In this document: positions 31,550-41,144 of the stretch, in pieces
Numbering within the stretch: the first letter of the stretch is position 1
How the letters are laid out: each line of letters begins with the position of its first letter
Source of the DNA: Caldicellulosiruptor acetigenus
GTDB taxonomy: Bacteria; Bacillota; Thermoanaerobacteria; Caldicellulosiruptorales; Caldicellulosiruptoraceae
Direction: 5' to 3'
Assembly (NCBI RefSeq): GCF_026914305.1
Contig: NZ_CP113866.1
Location: 2,291,001-2,355,000 of the forward strand
DNA length: 64,000 nt
Translations under genes and position numbers: made by a program
Notes under the pieces: generated by a model
The model's input: the letters and a program-made list of their open reading frames with translations, nothing else
What the model was told of the DNA's origin: nothing
Databases searched by the model: none

Positions 31550-32941
31550 CTATTCTTTTGCAAGCCTGTAAATAGCATTTGCATAGATTTTGCTGCACAG
31601 TATGAGCCTGTCTATAAGGATATACTCATCTTTTTGGTGGGCAACATCTTCATCACCTGGCATATTTGGACCAAAAGCAACCACGTTTTTTGCCCACCTT
31701 GCGTATGTTCCACCGCCAATCACAAGCGGCTGTGTATCATCTTTTGTAAATTCTTTGTAAACCTCAAGCAAGGTCCTGATTAAAAAGTGGTCAGTTTCAA
31801 AATAAAGAGGGGGTACGTTTGTAACCAAACGGTATTCAATATTGTAATTCTGTACTACTTCCTTCACTTTCTTTTCTATCTCATCATATGAGGTGTCAAC
31901 TGGATATCTAACATTTATTGTAAGGACAAGTCTGCCTTTTTCTTTGCGTATCATCCCGGCATTTAACACAAGCTTGCCAGACTTTTCATCTTCAAACCCA
32001 ATTGAGAGTTTCTCGCCAAACACATCAAACCCAATGTGAGTGTTGTAAAAGTCAATAAATCTTCTAAAATCATCCTCTTTTGTCCAAAGCTCATCTAAAA
32101 TATCAAACATATACGATATAGCATTCTCGCCCTTAAAAGGCAGGCTCCCGTGCGCAGAAACGCCCTTTGTAACTAAAAATGCTTTTTCGCCTTCTTCAAA
32201 AACCTCTACCTTGTCATTCAGCCCTTTTTTTGCAATAATTTCTTTGGCTTTTTGGACATCAAAACTGCCTTCGAACCTGCACCTGTCAGGCACCATGTTA
32301 GGTCGCTGTCCGCCCTCAATCTCAAAGGTATCTTCCACATCTTTTGCAAGCTCAAACACCAAAAAACCTTTTTCACCCTGGATGACTGGAAAATCAGCAT
32401 CTGGAGTAAACCCAACAGTTGGATATTTTGCTCTTTCAAAATAATACTGAAGACACTTAGAGCCACCCTCTTCGTTTGTACCAAAAACAAACCTTAGCTT
32501 TCTTTTAAGAGAAATCTTCTTTTCTTCAGCAAGCTTTTTAACCACATACATGCCATAAAGAGCTGCCACAGTTGGACCTTTGTCATCAACCGCACCACGG
32601 CCAAAAATCTTACCGTCCTTTACAACACCTTCATAAGGCGGTACACTCCAGCCCTCCCCTTCGGGCACAACATCCAAATGACCTATCACGCACACATCTT
32701 CATCCTGATTTCCATAGACTGCCTCAAGCGCATATCCGTCATAGTTCTTTGTTTCAAATCCCAAGCTTTTGCAAAGATTTTCGCACACAAGCAGGGCATC
32801 ATTAATTCCCTTGCCAAACGGCATATCAGGTGCAGGTGTATCCTCAACGCTCCTGATTTTTATAAGCTGCAAAGTAGTATTCACTATTTCATCTTTTAAA
32901 TTTTCAATTTCTCTGTCTATCAGCGCTTTTACCTCATCCAC
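31550..32941 (-). CDS. pepV: M20 dipeptidase PepV-like
   Basis: A 463-residue metallopeptidase. The metal ligand His and catalytic Asp lie in GHLDVVPEGEGW, the bridging Asp in GRGAVDDKGP and the general base Glu in TNEEGGSK. The last ligand region GDEDVAHQKDE is near the C-terminus. The lid domain contains SAHGSLPFKGENA. The length fits PepV rather than shorter M20 enzymes. It is cytoplasmic and would cleave dipeptides, including beta-Ala or D-amino dipeptides. It overlaps the upstream amidase gene by 8 bp. Confidence 0.88.
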   Translation of the reverse strand: MDEVKALIDREIENLKDEIVNTTLQLIKIRSVEDTPAPDMPFGKGINDALLVCENLCKSLGFETKNYDGYALEAVYGNQDEDVCVIGHLDVVPEGEGWSVPPYEGVVKDGKIFGRGAVDDKGPTVAALYGMYVVKKLAEEKKISLKRKLRFVFGTNEEGGSKCLQYYFERAKYPTVGFTPDADFPVIQGEKGFLVFELAKDVEDTFEIEGGQRPNMVPDRCRFEGSFDVQKAKEIIAKKGLNDKVEVFEEGEKAFLVTKGVSAHGSLPFKGENAISYMFDILDELWTKEDDFRRFIDFYNTHIGFDVFGEKLSIGFEDEKSGKLVLNAGMIRKEKGRLVLTINVRYPVDTSYDEIEKKVKEVVQNYNIEYRLVTNVPPLYFETDHFLIRTLLEVYKEFTKDDTQPLVIGGGTYARWAKNVVAFGPNMPGDEDVAHQKDEYILIDRLILCSKIYANAIYRLAKE

Positions 32942-33683
32942 CTCTCACCATCTCCTCTCTTTGGTCTAAATAGTTTAAAACTCCTTTCAATATTGAGTAT
33001 GAAAGCCAGTCCTGATACTTCTGGCTTTGAAGTAAAGATAGCTCCATCTTGTTTGACATAAAACCACATTCTACTAATATGGCAGGAATTTTGATGTTTT
33101 TTAGAATATACACATCTATTGGTTTTGGCTGTCGTTTGTTTATAAGTCCATTTGGCATATATCTTAGCTCATTTTGGACAAACAAAGCAAGTTTTTTCGC
33201 CTCCTCATTTGACTTGTCATAAAACACCTGCGCACCAAAGTACTTGCTAACAGGAAAGCTGTTTAAATGGATTGAGATAAAAACTTGAGGATTGTTTTCC
33301 AGCACAATCTCTTTTCTCTTTTTCAGGTCATGCGACTTTTTGTCGTGCTCGCTCAAATCATCTTCTGTTGAGCGTGTAAGAAGAACTTTAAAACCGAACA
33401 TCTCAAAATACTCTTTGAGCTTTCTTGAAATCTGAAGATTTATCACAGACTCTTTTATATCGCCGCTCACTGCCCCCGGGTCAAACCCACCATGCCCAGG
33501 GTCAATAACAATAAGTTTTTTTGAATACATGTTGTTTTCGCTGAATATCTCAGCGATTTTGAATATATTGGTATTTACAAACAAAAAAGCTGTTAAAGCT
33601 ATAAAAACTAAAAATGCCGTGCAAATTGAAAATAGCTTTACTTTTCTATTTTTCAACCCTTTTATTCCTTCCTTTATCTTCAA
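32934..33683 (-). CDS. cwlD: N-acetylmuramoyl-L-alanine amidase (CwlD-like)
   Basis: A 249-residue Amidase_3 enzyme. A membrane or signal segment lies at about 17-36. Zinc-site motifs are VIDPGHGGFDPGA (His, with Glu in the following IKESVINL), SIHLNSF (His) and VECGFMSN (catalytic Glu). It cleaves the lactyl-L-alanine bond of peptidoglycan. The domain order matches CwlD, which trims cortex or wall glycan. The exact start is unclear because TTG codons compete. It overlaps pepV by 8 bp. Confidence 0.85.
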   Translation of the reverse strand: MKIKEGIKGLKNRKVKLFSICTAFLVFIALTAFLFVNTNIFKIAEIFSENNMYSKKLIVIDPGHGGFDPGAVSGDIKESVINLQISRKLKEYFEMFGFKVLLTRSTEDDLSEHDKKSHDLKKRKEIVLENNPQVFISIHLNSFPVSKYFGAQVFYDKSNEEAKKLALFVQNELRYMPNGLINKRQPKPIDVYILKNIKIPAILVECGFMSNKMELSLLQSQKYQDWLSYSILKGVLNYLDQREEMVRGG

Positions 33684-33698
33684 TCTTCTATTTCATAA

Positions 33699-34400
33699 TT
33701 AAATTTTATGCTCATCCTCTTCTTCTTTATCATCCTGCAAAAACTCTTTTATTGTCTTTGCAAAAAGAACTGGCGTGAGGGATATAACAATCACCAAACA
33801 CAAGCTCAAATAAAATCCTTTAGAAAACGGTCTTAGGATATTTTCACCAAGATAAGCATACAAAAAACATGCAGGTACTGTTCCAATAAAGGTGGCAAGT
33901 ATAAAGTCTCTGTACCTTATCTTTGAAAGACCGCATATATAATTTATCGCATCGTAAGGAAGGATTGGCACAAGCCTCAAAAGTAGTATGATTAAAAAAC
34001 CTTTCTGGGCTATCTTCTTTCCTACATTAGAAAACTTTGTGCTGTGTAGCTTTTTCTGTACATAGTCTTTACCAAAATACCTTGCAAACACAAAACCAAT
34101 GGTAGAGGAAAGAAGAGTTCCCACAATTAGAATAAGTGCTCCAAACAATGTACCAAACGAAAGTCCTGCTGCCAGCATAAATACTCCTGCCGGGATAAAG
34201 ATTATAAACGATTTTACTGAGTATAGTATCAAAAACACAAGCGGTGCCCAAACACCAAAATGAGAAATATACTGTTTGATATACTTAGGGTTTAGTTGAT
34301 GCTGTTTTTCGGCATACACAAGAGCAAATATGGAAAGCACCATGATAAAGATGAATATCCACAGTTTTATCTTATCCTTTACCTTTACTTCATCAACCAT
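33699..34400 (-). CDS. VTT-domain (TVP38/DedA-like) membrane protein
   Basis: About 233 residues from the ATG at 34400, which overlaps the upstream stop by 8 bp and follows AAGGTGA. Five or six membrane segments are predicted; the VTT core has LAAGLSFGTLFGALILIVGTLLSS and FARYFGKDYV, then LRLVPILPYDAINYICGLSKIRYRDF. Members of this superfamily act as lipid scramblases or transporters in the membrane. The substrate here is unknown. Confidence 0.8.
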   Translation of the reverse strand: MVDEVKVKDKIKLWIFIFIMVLSIFALVYAEKQHQLNPKYIKQYISHFGVWAPLVFLILYSVKSFIIFIPAGVFMLAAGLSFGTLFGALILIVGTLLSSTIGFVFARYFGKDYVQKKLHSTKFSNVGKKIAQKGFLIILLLRLVPILPYDAINYICGLSKIRYRDFILATFIGTVPACFLYAYLGENILRPFSKGFYLSLCLVIVISLTPVLFAKTIKEFLQDDKEEEDEHKI

Positions 34401-36207
34401 TTTGCTTCTGCTCACCTTCTTGGCTGAAGTTCTCAAACATCATGCTCTCAACAAAAAATTGGTTGAAATCTTGAGAGTTTGAAAGCTCAATGTATTTTAC
34501 TTTCCTGCCAATCTCCTGTGCCTCAAGTGCCATTTTGCGGCTCAGAAGCACAAGCACAGCACCTGCTACAGCACTGTTTCCAACAGGAACTATTTTGCTT
34601 TTTAGTTTCTTTGGAATGATACCAATTTCAATGGCTGACCATGGATTTATGTAATTTCCAAACCCACCTGCTAAATATACATTTTCGATGTCATCTTCTG
34701 TAATTTTGGCATGTTCAATCATTGTCTTTACCCCAGCTGAGATTGCCGCTTTTGCAAGCTGAATCTCTCTTATGTCTTTTTGAGTTATATAGACTGAGTC
34801 GGTTATGAAAAAGGCTTGTTGACCGTTTTCTTCTCTCATGTATGATTTATAAGTATCATTTTTATCACAAAACCTGCCAGTTTCATCAATTATACCTTCT
34901 TTTAGCATATAAGCAATGGCATCTACTATTCCAGAACCACAAATTCCAGCTGGCTGCTTTGCCCCTATTGTGGTAAAATACACCTTGCCATTTTCTATCT
35001 TAACACTGTCAATTGCACCTTCCACCGCGCCCATCCCGCACGAGATGTTAACACCTTCAAATGCAGGTCCTGCCGCAGTTGAGCATGCAAGCATAAAGCT
35101 GCTGCTGCCAAGCACCATCTCACCGTTTGTCCCAAGGTCCAAAAGAAGAGAAATCTTGGAGCTTTTGTGCATCTGGGTTGAGAGTATTCCCGCAACAATA
35201 TCAGCTCCAATGTATGCTGAGATGCTGTTTAAAACCTCAATGGTACCTGCTGGATTTATTTCAAACCCCAAGTCATTCGGTTTTGCGCAAATACTTTCAG
35301 TAAAAACTGGAACAAATGGAGAGATAGCAATTGTCTGAGGGTCAACTCCTAAAAGAAGGTGTAGCATTGTCGTGTTTCCGACAAATACAACGCTATAAAT
35401 ATCATCTTTTGAGATAGAGTTTTTTTCAGTGAGAATTTGTATGGCTCTATTTATAGCGTCTACAATCTCTTTTTGGAGAATAAAAAGCCCTTCTTTTTCT
35501 CTTGCAAAATCTATTCGTGAAATAACATCAGCACCAAATTTTTTCTGTGGATTTATAAAAGAATAAAAATCCACAACCCTTTTTTGAATCAAGTCAACAA
35601 GGTAGCATACAACAGTGGTTGTTCCAATATCCACAGCAAGGCCAAATGCCAAACAAGAGCTTTTCACATCCACAACCTCATCTGAATACACAACTGCGAA
35701 AAATTCCTGGTCTTTTAGCCTTGCAAGCTTTTGCAAAGTCCTTGGCAAAACTTTTAGATTACCATCACCAATTGTTTCTTTTAGCCTCAACTCAAAGCTC
35801 TTCTGGTCGTCTAAAGAAGGTTTCTGTAAAATCACTTTTTTTACAATTATATTTTCTTCATACTCAAAATCATTCACGGCAAAATGTGAAAGTATATTTG
35901 CCCTCTCAGAGGATTTTTCTAAAAACACATCTAAATCTTCGCAAACCTCTACTTTACATGCAAGCCGAACACCTCTTGATATCTCATCTTCTCTCAGGTG
36001 CCTTTTTTCTTCTGGCGTAAGATTTTCCAAGTAGGGTTTTTGACCTTTTTTGACTTTCACTTTACACTTTCCACATACGCCTTTCCCGCCACAGCTTGCT
36101 TCAATGTCAACTGACTTTTTTTGTAGTACATCCAAAAGATTTGAGCTTTTTTCTGCTTCTATCTCTGCAATAACCTCATTTTTTGCGTAAACTTTTACAA
36201 CCGGCAT
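34393..36207 (-). CDS. Ferredoxin-ASKHA protein, RACo-like corrinoid activator
   Basis: About 604 residues from the ATG at 36207; GTG codons at 36216 and 36222 are also possible, and GGAG lies 5 bases before the former. Residues 1-95 form a 2Fe-2S ferredoxin domain with CGGKGVCGKCKV and a distal Cys (LACKVEV). Residues 180-600 are an ASKHA/DUF4445 domain with GLAVDIGTTTVVCYLVD, FVGNTTMLHLLLG, LLLDLGTNGEMVLG and VYLAGGFGNYINP. This fits ATP-dependent reductive activators of corrinoid proteins (RACo). No corrinoid methyltransferase is nearby, so the partner is elsewhere or different. Confidence 0.82.
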   Translation of the reverse strand: MPVVKVYAKNEVIAEIEAEKSSNLLDVLQKKSVDIEASCGGKGVCGKCKVKVKKGQKPYLENLTPEEKRHLREDEISRGVRLACKVEVCEDLDVFLEKSSERANILSHFAVNDFEYEENIIVKKVILQKPSLDDQKSFELRLKETIGDGNLKVLPRTLQKLARLKDQEFFAVVYSDEVVDVKSSCLAFGLAVDIGTTTVVCYLVDLIQKRVVDFYSFINPQKKFGADVISRIDFAREKEGLFILQKEIVDAINRAIQILTEKNSISKDDIYSVVFVGNTTMLHLLLGVDPQTIAISPFVPVFTESICAKPNDLGFEINPAGTIEVLNSISAYIGADIVAGILSTQMHKSSKISLLLDLGTNGEMVLGSSSFMLACSTAAGPAFEGVNISCGMGAVEGAIDSVKIENGKVYFTTIGAKQPAGICGSGIVDAIAYMLKEGIIDETGRFCDKNDTYKSYMREENGQQAFFITDSVYITQKDIREIQLAKAAISAGVKTMIEHAKITEDDIENVYLAGGFGNYINPWSAIEIGIIPKKLKSKIVPVGNSAVAGAVLVLLSRKMALEAQEIGRKVKYIELSNSQDFNQFFVESMMFENFSQEGEQKQNG

Positions 36208-36218
36208 TTTATACACTT

Positions 36219-37334
36219 TCACTCCTTTTTGGGCATAAAGAGATTTTCTCTTATCTTTTTAATTGCCCCTGTCTCATATACTGCTTTCAAAAACACAACC
36301 AAAAGCGGACCTATCACAAATCCCCACGCACCGAATATTTCAACACCTGCATAGATAGAGACAAGTGTTGTAAAGGTCGAAATTCCCACCTGGCTCGCAA
36401 CAATCTTGATAGACGCAAACTCGCGAATGCCTAAAATTATAAGATATACAATCAGCAGTTTTAACCCAAAATTGGTATCTCCAGCTATAAAACTGCCAAC
36501 TATCCATGGAAGTAATATTATGCCTGAGCCTATAATTGGAATTATGCTCAAAAGACCTAAAAGAAGGCTTATCACCAAAAAGTAAGGTGCTTTTATTATC
36601 GAAAGTCCTATAAGGCCTGATAGGAACATCAAAACTGCCAGAATTATCTGAGACTTTGCATAGTCTACAACAGAATCTATGACTTTAAAAGCAATTGAAG
36701 AAAGTTCTCTGTAGAGCTGGACTGAGAAATTTTGAATCAGCCATGCTCTCATTCTATGCCTGTCGCGCATAAAGAAAAAGCTTGATAGCACAGAAAAAAA
36801 CCATACCGTAATACCCTTTAAAGTTGCGGGTATAACCTTTATTACCTTCAAACTCATTGTGGCAATCTGGTTGAGGACATTTGTGAGCTCATCAACACCA
36901 GATTGAATGAAATTTACAATAGGTCCCGGCAGACCTGAATATATATTTTTTACACTTGCAAAGAGCTTGTCTAAAGCCTGATAAATCTTGTCATAATTAA
37001 TATTTTGAAGGCTTGCAACTAAACTCATGCACTCATTCACAAGAATATATATGCCCTCTGCAAGCATAAAACCAAGTATTATGTTTAGAACAATCAGTAT
37101 AAGAATTGCAGAGATTGTCCTGCTTACCTTTCTTTTTTCCAAGTATTTTAAAAGAGGTTCAGACACCTCTGCAATGAAAAGTCCAATAATAACCGGAATG
37201 AAAGCTTTTATCACAAACCTTACAAAAAGGTCAAATGTCTTGATTAAATATGCACATGAAAAGATAAATGCGCTAATTAGGATAACATAAATCATTGCAA
37301 CCACAAACCGGTTTTTTGTAAACTCTCTCATCAT
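36219..37334 (-). CDS. AI-2E/YtvI-family membrane protein
   Basis: A 371-residue protein with about eight membrane helices, the paired N-terminal helices and the long amphipathic middle region typical of the AI-2E exporter superfamily. The conserved C-terminal block (LLLGLLSIIPIIGSGIILLPW, then GVEIFGAWGFVIGPLLVVF) is clear. The first half resembles YtvI, named for sporulation. It may move small molecules or ions. Its start overlaps the U32 gene stop by 4 bp. Confidence 0.8.
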   Translation of the reverse strand: MMREFTKNRFVVAMIYVILISAFIFSCAYLIKTFDLFVRFVIKAFIPVIIGLFIAEVSEPLLKYLEKRKVSRTISAILILIVLNIILGFMLAEGIYILVNECMSLVASLQNINYDKIYQALDKLFASVKNIYSGLPGPIVNFIQSGVDELTNVLNQIATMSLKVIKVIPATLKGITVWFFSVLSSFFFMRDRHRMRAWLIQNFSVQLYRELSSIAFKVIDSVVDYAKSQIILAVLMFLSGLIGLSIIKAPYFLVISLLLGLLSIIPIIGSGIILLPWIVGSFIAGDTNFGLKLLIVYLIILGIREFASIKIVASQVGISTFTTLVSIYAGVEIFGAWGFVIGPLLVVFLKAVYETGAIKKIRENLFMPKKE

Positions 37335-39634
37335 GGCAAATAATACCCCTTTGTGATTTTTAAACCAATCTCTTTGTTATCAAAATATCCTTCCAAAGCT
37401 TTTTCCATTTCTTTTTTATTGAGGCCTGTAAAGTCAAATCTCAACACATCAGCCGGCACATCTTTGTCATTTATATACAAAAACGCGGGGTTTAAGATTT
37501 CGTTTTTCCCACTCTGAGTTTTTATGAGTTTTAAAAGCTCACCATTTCTGTCTTGCAAGTACTCTCCCTTTTCGAAAAATTTGAGCCTGTTTACCATCAG
37601 AGGAATTCTACCAAAGACAATTACTTCTACCTCACTTTCTTGTGCGTTTTTGTAAATTTCTATAATTCTTGTTTTAGATAGCTCAACCGAAAGACAGATT
37701 CTTTTGCCACCAAGTAGTTCTAAAAATTTAAATGAAGCAGAGTTTGTTGTGTTCAAGCTAAAATCAAAGTAAATTTCAAAGTGGTGCTTGAAAATCTCAT
37801 ACTGTCCAAGGTTCCTCACCAAAACCTTTTTTATACCCTTTTCTTTTATTCTCTCAACCTCAACCCTATTCAAATCTTCATCATGTGTTATCCTGTCAAG
37901 ATAAACAACCATGTTGTCTTCTAGACTCAAATCAAAAATTACATTGTAAGGCACGTAGATTTCATAGTTTGAAAGATTGCGTGCCTCACACCACTTTTTA
38001 AGTTTTTCAAGTTGCCAGAGTGAGTCTACCATGAAAGAAAACCTGTGACTCCTATTAAATGACCTTACACGACCATCTCCAAGATACCTTGAAATTTCAA
38101 CATCTTGTTTTAGATTTCTCTTGTAAAAGCTAATTATCTTTTGAGAAAGCTTTTCAATCAGAAGCTTTCTCAGCCTGTTTAGCTCTGAAACCTTCACAAA
38201 ACAGCCACTTTCGATATACGCATCAAAATTTCCCATCTCAAAAATTGTTCCACCAAGTTTTGAAAAGCTGCTGATTACAGTCTGGATTGTAACCTCTTTC
38301 TCTTTTGCCTGCTGAGCAACTTCTCCCTCTTCTTCTATCTCAAATCCATCACACAGGGCTATAGCTTTTATTCTTTTTTCTTTTTCTAACCATACCTTGA
38401 AATCAACCTTCCTAAACTTTTTCTCCATTTTCAGGTCTTTTTCTATTCTAATTTCATGTTCTTTGCTTTTTACAATAAACACCTGACCCTGTGAAAATTC
38501 TTTTAATCTCTTTTTTCTCTCAAAATCAACTTTCACCTCAAATTTCTTGTCATCTTTCTTGATAATATTGTTATTTATTTCAAGAAGAATCTCTTCAAAA
38601 TTGCTATTTCTGAAAGAAATTACATCGCCGTTGGAAAGGTTATATGAAGTCTGCAAAAAAAGTTTTTCATTCTCAAAATAAAAATTTCCAATAAAAAGGC
38701 CTGTGTTGTTAGGAGCAGATTTAAAGATTATTTCGTCAATATCAGCATTTTCTAAATACCCTGTGCTGTAGTTCCCCCTGTTGAAGACAAGAAGAAGTTT
38801 TTGTTTGTCAGTGATGTCGATATCTATTTTACCCTTCTCATAGTACATATCAATATACTTTCTGTAGATTGAGGTCACAGTGTAGACATAGTATTTGTCC
38901 TTTAGCCTTCCTTCTATCTTGAAAGAGTCAATCCCTGCTCTAATTAGCTTATCTATGTTTCCTAAAAGACAAATATCTTTCGGTGAAAGAAGGTATCCTT
39001 CATCAATTTCTTTTTTCTCCTTGTCAAAAAGCTTATAATAAAGCCTGCAAACTTGAGCACACTGGCCGCGATTGCCACTTCTTTTGAAAACTATGCTTGA
39101 AAATAGACATTGACCAGAATATGAAATGCACAAAGCTCCATGCACAAAAACCTCAAGTTCAATACTGCTTTGCTGTCTTATGTTTTTTATCTCATCCAAA
39201 GAAAGCTCTCTTGAGAGTATAACTCTCTTTACTCCTAAGTCCTCCAAAAACTTTACCTGAGCTAAGTTATGAACTGTCATCTGGGTGCTCGCATGAACAG
39301 GCATACCTGGAAACTCTTTTAAAATAATAAAGAGTAGACCTAAGTCCTGCACAATTACAGCATCAATTCCTTCCTTGTATGCAAATTCTACAAGCTTTAA
39401 AGCTTTGTGCATCTCATCATTGTAAACCAGGGTGTTTATTGCAAGATATATCTTTTTCGCTCTCTCATGACAAAAATCTATAGCCTTCCTCAGCTCATCT
39501 TCTGAAAAGTTCTTCGCATATGCCCTTGCTGAAAACTCTTTTGCACCAACATACACGCTGTCAGCCCCAGCTTTTATGGCTGCAACAAGTTCCTCAAATC
39601 CGCCTGCTGGTGACAATAGCTCTACCTTTTTCAT
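37331..39634 (-). CDS. U32-family peptidase/hydroxylase with DUF3656
   Basis: A 767-residue protein. Residues 1-290 form the U32 TIM-barrel: VELLSPAGGFEELVAAIKAGADSVYVG, HGALCISYSGQCLFSS and NRGQCAQVCR, whose Cys cluster may bind iron or an Fe-S centre. Residues about 370-500 are the DUF3656-type insert and the C-terminal part is a second barrel-like segment. The bacterial relative RlhA hydroxylates C2501 of 23S rRNA. The full-length three-part layout suggests this role, but peptidase activity has also been claimed for the family. Confidence 0.82.
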   Translation of the reverse strand: MKKVELLSPAGGFEELVAAIKAGADSVYVGAKEFSARAYAKNFSEDELRKAIDFCHERAKKIYLAINTLVYNDEMHKALKLVEFAYKEGIDAVIVQDLGLLFIILKEFPGMPVHASTQMTVHNLAQVKFLEDLGVKRVILSRELSLDEIKNIRQQSSIELEVFVHGALCISYSGQCLFSSIVFKRSGNRGQCAQVCRLYYKLFDKEKKEIDEGYLLSPKDICLLGNIDKLIRAGIDSFKIEGRLKDKYYVYTVTSIYRKYIDMYYEKGKIDIDITDKQKLLLVFNRGNYSTGYLENADIDEIIFKSAPNNTGLFIGNFYFENEKLFLQTSYNLSNGDVISFRNSNFEEILLEINNNIIKKDDKKFEVKVDFERKKRLKEFSQGQVFIVKSKEHEIRIEKDLKMEKKFRKVDFKVWLEKEKRIKAIALCDGFEIEEEGEVAQQAKEKEVTIQTVISSFSKLGGTIFEMGNFDAYIESGCFVKVSELNRLRKLLIEKLSQKIISFYKRNLKQDVEISRYLGDGRVRSFNRSHRFSFMVDSLWQLEKLKKWCEARNLSNYEIYVPYNVIFDLSLEDNMVVYLDRITHDEDLNRVEVERIKEKGIKKVLVRNLGQYEIFKHHFEIYFDFSLNTTNSASFKFLELLGGKRICLSVELSKTRIIEIYKNAQESEVEVIVFGRIPLMVNRLKFFEKGEYLQDRNGELLKLIKTQSGKNEILNPAFLYINDKDVPADVLRFDFTGLNKKEMEKALEGYFDNKEIGLKITKGYYLP

Positions 39635-40512
39635 CTTTCTTTGTCATCCCTCTGTGTTCCTATTTCGAAGTATTTTAAAATGCTGCTATAAATCTGTTCA
39701 ATTGACTCTAATGCAAAGATTTCTTTTTTATTTCCATATGCTAAAAAAGGTACTTTATTTTTTGTATGTGTCTTTGTCGACAGATCTTCTATATTGCCAT
39801 GGTCAGATGTCACAACAAGACAAGCATCCTCTGGAAGATCTTCAATTAAACTGAGTATAAACTCATCTAAAAGTTTTAAAAGCTCTAAAGCTTTTTCCAT
39901 ATCACATGAGTGCCCTATAATGTCTGTTTTAAAATGTTCAAACAGGACAAAATCATTTTTATTTAACACATTTAAAAGATTTTCAGCTGCCCTCTGTGGT
40001 GAAAAAACTGGTACCTCATATCCACTTTCAATCAAAACGTGGTTTGTAATATCAAAATACACCCCTTCACCTCTTAGAAGGTCTTCCACCGTTTTAAATC
40101 TTATTCCTGATATCAAGGTCATGTAGCTTGTCACAGACATTTTAAAGTTTTTGTCATTTAATAGCTTTTGCAAATATTCGTTTCTGTAAACATTTGCAAA
40201 GTCTACTTTAAAGCCACGATGCAAAAGAGTGGTAAAAATGTTTTGTCTTTCAATTATTCTCTTGAGGCTTGGTGTAATCTGTCCGTTAATATGAAACCCT
40301 ATCTCTTTTGCCGCATTTATGCCTGAATAGATTGTAACTTGGCCTGTGGCACTTTGTGGCAGACCGTCAACGCCAAGCGTTGCATCCAAAAACAAGACAT
40401 TTCCATCTTTTAAAAAAATGTCATATGCTTTTGGATGATAATAAAAAAAGGGGTTAGCTTCATTTTTCTCCCCTTTTCCAACACCGTCTAAGAATATAAA
40501 AAGCATTTTCAT
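39631..40512 (-). CDS. Alkaline phosphatase-superfamily metalloenzyme
   Basis: About 293 residues from the ATG at 40512, one base after the zapA-like stop; GGTGAT lies upstream. Superfamily metal motifs are FIFLDGVGKG at the N-terminus, SATGQVTIYSGINA, and the C-terminal VVTSDHGNIEDLSTKTHTKNKVPFL. It resembles a shortened phosphoglycerate mutase-like or phosphopentomutase-like enzyme, about half the size of GpmI. The substrate is unknown. Overlaps the U32 gene by 4 bp. Confidence 0.75.
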   Translation of the reverse strand: MKMLFIFLDGVGKGEKNEANPFFYYHPKAYDIFLKDGNVLFLDATLGVDGLPQSATGQVTIYSGINAAKEIGFHINGQITPSLKRIIERQNIFTTLLHRGFKVDFANVYRNEYLQKLLNDKNFKMSVTSYMTLISGIRFKTVEDLLRGEGVYFDITNHVLIESGYEVPVFSPQRAAENLLNVLNKNDFVLFEHFKTDIIGHSCDMEKALELLKLLDEFILSLIEDLPEDACLVVTSDHGNIEDLSTKTHTKNKVPFLAYGNKKEIFALESIEQIYSSILKYFEIGTQRDDKER

Positions 40513-40513
40513 C

Positions 40514-40993
40514 TTATCTATCACCATCAAATGCGTTTATGAAATCATCAAGTTCTTTTTTGGTCTTTTCAAGTTCCTGTTTTGTTTTTTCAAGCTCTTG
40601 GTTAAGATTTTGAATAATTTCATTTAACTTTTCAATCTCTTGACTTTGCTTCAAGAGCTTTTCCTCTGCCTCTTTTAACCTCTCTTTATATTCCTCAACC
40701 TCTTTTTGATATTTCTCACTTTCAACAGCCATCTTTGAAAGTTTCTCGTCACATTCTAATAGGTGTTTAAAAAACTCATCTGCCACCAAAAATGCTGTGA
40801 GCATTGCCGAAAGAGATGTAGAAAGCTGCGGCTCATTAGCCACAACCTCTGACATCTTCTTGTTTATATAATTTGCAATCTTCATTATGTACTCTTCATC
40901 TTCGTCAGTCTTTAATACATAATTCATACCCGCAATCTTTACTTCAATTCTTTTCAAATTATCTTCTCTCCTGATATTTTCATCCATCGGCAT
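40514..40993 (-). CDS. zapA: ZapA-like cell-division protein with coiled coil
   Basis: A 159-residue protein. Residues 12-85 match ZapA (RIEVKIAGMNYVLKTDEDEEYIMKIANYINKKMSEV shows the fold), and residues 90-155 form a Glu/Lys-rich coiled coil. ZapA bundles FtsZ filaments at midcell. First gene of the long minus-strand run. The start is supported by AAGGAT upstream. Confidence 0.82.
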   Translation of the reverse strand: MPMDENIRREDNLKRIEVKIAGMNYVLKTDEDEEYIMKIANYINKKMSEVVANEPQLSTSLSAMLTAFLVADEFFKHLLECDEKLSKMAVESEKYQKEVEEYKERLKEAEEKLLKQSQEIEKLNEIIQNLNQELEKTKQELEKTKKELDDFINAFDGDR

Positions 40994-41144
40994 ACATCCT
41001 TAAAAAGCTTTGAAAGTGTTGTTAACTATATTATAGTTTTTTTTAGGTTTATTTGCAATTGAGATTTGGGAAAGTGGTTGAACTATTGAGCTCAAAAGGG
41101 TAAAATCAAATTATAAAAACACTTTAAAAGGAGATAATTTAAGA

